Below, one piece after another: positions 57,986-64,000 of a DNA stretch of 64,000 nt (its first letter is position 1; the number at the start of each line of letters is the position of its first letter). Under the pieces are notes generated by a model. The model was not told where the DNA came from and made no database searches. It was given only the letters and a program-made list of their open reading frames with translations. Source of the stretch: Harmothoe impar (lineage: Eukaryota; Annelida; Polychaeta; Phyllodocida; Polynoidae); contig OX381716.1 of assembly GCA_947462335.1 (NCBI GenBank), forward strand, positions 7,946,861-8,010,860, written 5' to 3'. The position numbers and the translations under genes are program-made.

Positions 57986-60520
57986 GTAGACAGCTGCATG
58001 CGTTAGTGTCAGCATGAAACTAAGGATAACGACTTCTCCCTACACTTTCCATGAATGTGCAGTCAACTGTTACAATTTATGCCAGCCCTGTACATCACAT
58101 AATGGGTGCTTACTCTGATAAGCATATGGCTTTAACATACAAGGACTGCAACATGCCCTGCTGGACACAGCTGCACATGTCTTTAATCAGGGGAGCTACT
58201 TCTTCCTTAACTCTGTCATGTTAGACGTTTCATGTTATGTTTTAAACACTGGAACTGGCAAGATCCTTAATAACAATGTCTGAAATATTTAATTAATAAT
58301 TATTTAGAATCATTAAAATTAAGTGAAAAATTGTGGATCCTATGTTGCCAGAAATGTTTTATTGTGTGGATATGTTGATAGCTGCTATCTGAAATGGTCA
58401 GGTTAATGACATATGAATTACAGCTGGACAAAAAAGTTTTTTCATTATTGTCTTACTGTTTAATGCCAATGATGCATGGTTTGGTAAAACCTGACCTCAG
58501 CTCTAGGGAAATTATTTCTATGTTTGTGCATACACATTCCTGTAGCCACAATGCAAATGCATACATCACTCAACTCCCAATGGTAATGAGCAGACAATAC
58601 ACAAAAACACTGGCAACAGCTATGTTTGTTCACTATGTGAAGATATGGCTTCCACCATGTTTATCATGACTGCACCTAGGACTGTTATCGCTGTGTTAGA
58701 TTTATCAAATTCTCAGTACAGTAGGGTGGGGGAGTGCTGCGTCCAGTATAAACAGCATTTTTATACTCACCCAGCACACTCTCTTTGTTTTGAATGAATG
58801 TGGATCGTTGTCTGATATGGCTTCCACTGTTCAATGTGTACATAGGACCTAGGACCTGTTTTTCTGTGTTAGGTAATAAACAACTGTCCAAATCTCTTTA
58901 GAGTATAGCTTCAAAGAGTAAATACTACTACAAAGAAAGTCTTTACCCCAAAATCTGAATCAGTCAAACTTAGACCTAAACTCCTGCCTCTCCCTGTACA
59001 GTTAAACTGTAGATATTTCATGCATTGTCTCAAACCAACAAATCTCCATCCAAGATAGATCCTTGCAGCTATCTTATTCTCAGTCCCCGGGTTACAATCC
59101 ATCCTCCTATTTACAGCTATTTGCAGAGGGACAACAGTGTTGGTTTCTGGCCCTGCAGGGCATGATATCTCTATGATTCTATAGCTTGGGTAGCCGAACT
59201 GCACTTGTGCCCTGGGCAACAATATGATCTATACACACATCATCTACTGCTGGCAATATCCAATAACTGTGTTTCTCGCATTTCCCTTTAAATAACTAAA
59301 TAATGTATGATTTAGGATGAATTATTGATGATAGAAAACCATTATTGAATGGGATTAACTTCATATGAAAAGGATATCAATTAGATAGGTAGATAGGGCA
59401 ATGAATAAAGGATATTTCTCAACAATTCCCTGACCTTCTTGATTAAAAAAGGGCATTAGTTGGATTTCAATGTAGCTCAGTTTTTACATGTCTCTGATAA
59501 CACTCCTGGCTGGAGCTTGTAGGATACCATGGTGTCTTCATTTCAAATAAATCAAATAACATGTGAAAATAATTCCTTTGGTCTTCAGAGAGAAACATTT
59601 ATGAAACAGATGTTCTATTGGAATTGATGGAGATTTTCTGTCTACAAAAGAAGTGCTGTTACCTTCTGAGAATCATTTGTTTATCACAGGGTTTCTCGCA
59701 CTAAGCAGGCTTCATAAAAGGAGTGGAGAGCTTCAAAAGCAACCTGCAATCACGGTAATATTTGTTTCCTTTGAAATAGGGTTTTTCATCTCCTTCAGTG
59801 GAATCATTTTATAAATGTTACATAGAGTATCCTTTTTCAAACTGATTGCTTCATAGCATTTACAATGGAATCAGATCCATTTGTGGAGTCATGGTACAGG
59901 GTGGCTTTACTCATCACTGCGGAGAGATCAATCTTCACACAGAGGCTTCATAATGTGCCCTGTAAGTTTAGATGTGGGCCTTCCTGGCAAATGAGATCTC
60001 CTTTGGATTTAATTGACAGATGCTTTGTTGCCATGTGGTGGGTAGATCTATAATACCAGTGTGAAAACAAGGTTCAGAAACCTGCTTTTATGACAAAGCC
60101 TTCTTAGCTGGATCTGAGAGCTTGGACTGGAACCCACACTTTACCCATTTCCTTTGCTTCTTACTATCAGAACAACCTCAGCATCAGCTCCTACCACAAA
60201 GTGCTGTTAGTGTGCAAGCAGTCAGTAGATAAAACAGTGCCTTCTTTTCGAGCATGAACTTGATAATTCTCTGTTCACGTAAAGTATGATTTATATTTTC
60301 ATGCGATATTATCCCTCACCACTATTGAGCCTGTCAAATGGCCAAGAACATCAGATACTGGATAGATCTATCTTTCTCATTTCTGATCTTGAGCTGCATG
60401 CTCCATTTGGCATTCTATTTGCTGAGAGAAAATCAACCTGATTTGTGGGGTATGATTACCCTGCAGGATATGATAGCTGCTGTGGGCCTGGAGCTTGCAT
60501 GGTGGCTGGCTGGCTTTATT

Positions 60521-61355
60521 CCTATTAAGGGTACCTGACCTGAGGCACTGCCTAAATCTACAACGAATTCCTTTCTTTGCATGATATGCATTTTAAGGTA
60601 CTCAAATGGACAACACCAAAATTTACAACCTTAGCTTGACATACCTAAAAGATCATAGTGCCACTTTCAAACTTCACTACTCTATTATATTTTATGGGCC
60701 AGGGCACAATATAGTATTTTGCTCTGCATCTCAAAAATTATGTATACTACTTTTCATTTTATCTATTTTTATTTTTTTATACCTGGTCATGTTGGCACCT
60801 GTGGGAATTGACAAGTAGACAAGATTTGTCCATAAGATGCCTTCAAGTTAAGACTTGGGTCCTAGAAACTATTGATATAGTAGCTATTTTCTCTGCATAA
60901 AATATTATCTTGTTTTAAGAAGATCCTGATGACATTGACTTTTCATTAACAATATCTCCCTTAACTACGATTTAGAGATACATTATCTTCAGGTTTGATC
61001 AGCTTGAGAAATAAATGTTGTGCACTCCAGTGTCTGGTAACCTTTCGTATATAATTCTGATATTAGCCTTTTAGACAAACAAGTTGGCAACTGATGGGGT
61101 GCAGTCTACACAGGGGAGCTGTCTCATAGTCAGCTACTCTATTCCAATCCCACTATCAACACCTTATCTTTACATCAGCCTCCGGACTCTGGACTCACAG
61201 ATTTCTTGCAGCAACCTGGTTATCAAGTACATGGGAGGCAGGAGGGGATTGATGACAAGTAGAGAAGGGGGTTAAAAGGACCGACCAAGTAGCTGCTATA
61301 TATAGCCTGTATAAGGAGCTTAGTGAACGCCTCAGGTGCTGCTTGGGTCATACAA
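60521..61355. other. Gene-free repeat-derived stretch
   Basis: 60,665-60,790 and 60,895-61,020 match 41,040-41,150 and 41,275-41,400 (ATTATCTTGTTTTAA, TCATTAACAATATCT). No gene. Confidence 0.6.
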
Positions 61356-61480
61356 GGAGCAGCTCATAGTGTGGGAGCAGCTCAGTGTAGGGAGCCGGTC
61401 AGTGTGTGGGAGCAGATCAATGTGAGGAAGCAGTTTAGTGTGGACACAGATAAATATGGAAAGCAGATTATTATTAGGGT
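61356..61480 (-). repeat. Inverted copy of the 1-490 satellite family
   Basis: GGAGCAGCTCA and GTGTGGGAGCAGCTCAGTG units, the reverse complement of the 1-490 motif. Preceded by TATAAGGAGCTTAGTGAACG, the complement of the flank at 47,180. Confidence 0.82.
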
Positions 61481-62119
61481 TCTCTTATCCTGAGTTCTAC
61501 CATGAGAGGTAGTGACTTGGCCATTGACTTAGTGGACTCACTTAGTGGACTGAGCCTCACTTTATTGATATTGCACATCCCAATCAGCTGATGTAAAGTG
61601 GACCTTAATGAGTGTCCCCACTTCCATTAATTCAAATACCACATTCTGCCACCATTTATGATTGCCCACAAATACTCTAACCCCCGATTAACACTCCACT
61701 GCCCCGTTCTAATATCCGTGTAAAGAGATAGGGCTCTGAGAAACAAATTAGGATGCACCTTAATCTTGCCAAAGCACCATGTAGTTCATGTTGTTTTGCT
61801 CTGAGAGAAAAAAGGCATTGATTCTGTCAAGCTTCTGCTGGGGTCAGCCATTAAGTTTCACATGGCACAAAATGAAGAAGGATCAATGAAAGATAAGATA
61901 TTTGGAGCTTCTTTGCTGACATTCTGAAAATAAGTACTGGGATTACAGATCTACTTGTCAGTGTTTTCGATCCTGGAATAAATATATTTATCTAACCCAA
62001 ACATTTACAGACTCAATGCAAGATGCCATGTGCTCCCATTCTCACATATTTGATATATCAATGAGTTGTCCGGGGCCTATGGTAATCACAGCTGCTGCCA
62101 TTCCCACCTTTTCATTTCG
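61481..62119. other. Gene-free stretch
   Basis: 61,915-62,100 pairs with 41,785-41,960 (AAAATGAGTACTGGGA(G/T)TACAGAT-like; GTGCTCCCATTCTCACAT). No coding signal. Confidence 0.5.
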
Positions 62120-62660
62120 CATGTTTATTTCTAAGTTATCTCCTGTGGCATATTCCTACCAGCCAGGTGTATGTATGTTAGTGTATGGGTGCAAGAGCCC
62201 AGTGTTGGTGTGTTAAGATATAGGTGCAGGAGCCCAGTGTAGGTGTGTTAAAATATAGGTGCAGAAGCCCAGTGTATGTGCGTTAAAGTTAAGGTGCAGG
62301 GGCTCCTAGTAGGGTGTGGACAGCTATTGGTCAGGAAGTGTGAGGATGATGGAGCAGCCATTGACAAAGTGTTGCCTCTAACCATGCAGTGACTGCTATT
62401 GACATGTGTGCTAAGGACAGCGCAGGAGGTAGTTAAGATACTTATTATTCATCTATCATCTTGTGTCAAATGACATCTAGACTGCTCTGTAGAATTTTGC
62501 AGCCAATCCCAGTGAGAATGCAGGGACATCGCAATATTATAAGGAATTGTATTCCTGACAGCATTTTCTCAAGAAAAAGCAACTTGTGAACACTGAGTTA
62601 GAGGGTTATTGCATTGATGGCAGCTGAATTAATTGAACATTTAATTACTACCACCAGGTG
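62120..62660. repeat. Dispersed repeat R1, copy 3
   Basis: Aligns with 17,140-17,660 and 42,000-42,435. This copy has a local triplication of TA(G/T)GTGCAGGAGCCCAGTGTA-like units (62,185-62,310), and continues past the point where copy 2 is interrupted. Confidence 0.8.
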
Positions 62661-63317
62661 TAGTAAGCAGCCTCCTAGTGAACACGCAGGCTAAACAGGA
62701 GGCCAGTAGACAAGAGGAGCGCAATCAACACCAATCTGTCCCTAAAGATGTCAGTCAAGTTCCCTTTTCATAACCAGTTCATGCAGTATTTAACTGTTTA
62801 TGGTATCTGTATCTCCAATGCTTCCTCTAAATATTGACAGGTTGAAGAAATTCTGAGGAATAGGCAAATTGTTATCACCTCCAACCTTCAGTGCCATGGA
62901 GAAAACTACCAAAGAGTCCATCTGACATGGCAGGTTTCTGGGGTTGTGGTAGCAATCAATCATCCATGGCCACCAGCAGGACAGGAAGTCAATGGCAGAT
63001 TTGGCTGTCTGTCAAGTTTACCTCAAGGGGACGATTAGAGCAGGCAGCTCTACACTAAGGTCTACACAGTGCTGCACTAGGGTGTTAACCTCAAACCACA
63101 GGCCTAACGGAGTGTTGTGCGAGAGATGGTTGAAAGGGGGTTGCTAGTATTAGGGTAAAAGCCTGACACTGGGGGACACTAGTGCCATTTACCCCCTGCA
63201 GCCTATACTTTAGGTCTGAGTCTAGGTGTAAAGATAGGGAGTCATTGGCCATGGAGTGCTGTGTAGACATAAAGTGGGCATAAAGGTTTAAAGGGTTGTA
63301 CCTTAGTCCCAGTAGTG
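62661..63317. repeat. Repeat block shared with 45,340-45,530
   Basis: 62,900-63,095 aligns with 45,345-45,530, including TGGTA(G/A)CAATCAATCATCCA and the GAGCAGGCAGCTTTACACTAAGG-type phrase. The remainder is unremarkable. Confidence 0.65.
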
Positions 63318-63740
63318 TAGTGGGGTGCTCTGGAATGAAAATATAGGATGAAAGTCACTTACTAAAATGATTATTATGCATTTAAGACATCAGTGGTCAT
63401 TGGAACTAATCCTTGCAATGGAGTGTCACCCAAACCAATATATAAAGACACACATTGGACCAAATTAAAATTAGTTTTAGTTAATTATGTTAAGTTATAC
63501 TTTGGTTACAAACATGAAGAATATTGCAGTTGGATATAAATTCATTGATTACTGGATCCATTTTGCTTTTAACCTGGAGACTGGGAGAGGCTATCAGTTT
63601 GGGGTAATATAAGGTCTCTGGCCTAACCATGGTGCAAATTGGCAATAATTGTACAGTGATGTGTGGGGTATGGGTTGGATATAACCCACTTATCTAGTCG
63701 GTAGTGAGGCTAATCACCATTAGGTCACATTGCACCCTCT
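63318..63740. repeat. Dispersed repeat R2, copy 4
   Basis: The longest copy of R2; matches 43,330-43,640 and 45,598-45,930 and continues with GGATATAACCCAC and TAATCACCATTAGG. About 63,770-63,990 further matches 45,895-46,100. Confidence 0.78.
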
Positions 63741-64000
63741 TGGTTCACAAGACAAGATCCCAAGTATTGTGAAAGCTCCTATTTAGGATAAACTTATTTT
63801 CAGACATTGCAAATTAGGGGTCAGCTATTGGCAAGGGCAACCTGCCTTGAGGCATTGAGGTCTGCTGGCCTAGTTGATTTAGATGTTTATTAATTTGATT
63901 TAAATTAAATAAAATGAACTTTTCGTCTTGTAGAGTATTTTATCCACAGCATGTAATGTTTCATATGGTGAAGTAAAAAGACAAAGGTTCACAAGTTTTG
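63741..64000. repeat. Continuation of the shared block to the window edge
   Basis: CTTATTTTCAGA(C/T)ATTGCA and AATAAAATGAACTTTT link this to 45,925-46,100. The block is cut by the window end. Confidence 0.65.

Larger units (their letters stand above)
53050..60520. repeat. Segmental duplication, copy B
   Basis: Collinear with 13,101-19,600; see that entry for the anchor pairs. This copy lacks the M2 MITE present in copy A but carries its own insertions: the block 55,766-57,210 and about 0.8 kb at 59,460-60,330. A short TA microsatellite sits at about 53,097-53,117. Confidence 0.85.

Overview
The window is about 64 kb of non-coding, AT-rich animal DNA. No host gene with a recognisable exon series was found. 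The main evidence for a metazoan, probably a marine invertebrate, is the combination of transposon classes: a Ngaro-type tyrosine-recombinase retrotransposon, an intron-containing Crypton-type tyrosine recombinase with a DUF3504-like fold, tRNA-headed SINEs, MITEs, fold-backs and a non-LTR endonuclease fragment. No phylum can be assigned from the sequence alone.

Layout. 1-490 is an ~18 bp satellite array; relatives lie near 46.9 kb and, inverted, near 61.4 kb. 2.2-5.9 kb holds palindromic fold-backs and two copies of a tRNA-derived SINE. 6-20.9 kb is old repeat-derived DNA with several MITEs. 20,988-26,882 is a complete but broken Ngaro-type element on the minus strand. It has split direct repeats in the order A1-ORFs-B1-A2-B2 and genes for Gag, RT-RNase H and tyrosine recombinase. 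A 456 bp MITE with a 4 bp target duplication sits inside its reverse transcriptase. 29,342-31,950 (minus) is an odd poly(A)-tailed retroelement: a NADAR-domain ORF with a long Gln-rich tail, then a non-LTR endonuclease fragment with no reverse transcriptase, then AATAAA and a poly(A) tract. 33.0-38.1 kb is a tandem array of ~1 kb units split by a ~2.8 kb Crypton-type element whose recombinase is spread over three exons. 42.4-47.2 kb and 60.5-64 kb hold diverged copies of shared repeat blocks, plus a second set of fold-backs.

Two window-wide patterns stand out. First, 13.1-19.6 kb and 53.05-60.5 kb are collinear diverged copies (at least six ordered anchors), so the window contains an old same-orientation segmental duplication about 40 kb apart. 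Second, nearly every frame break in the mobile-element genes falls in a homopolymer run, and in four A-runs one extra base would reopen the frame. That pattern fits homopolymer errors in the assembly at least as well as gene decay.

The elements are independent selfish units rather than a pathway. The most unusual candidate is the NADAR-bearing retroelement: NADAR enzymes are known elsewhere to remove ADP-ribose from guanine, so a retroelement-borne copy could counter nucleic-acid ADP-ribosylation by the host. That role is inference.
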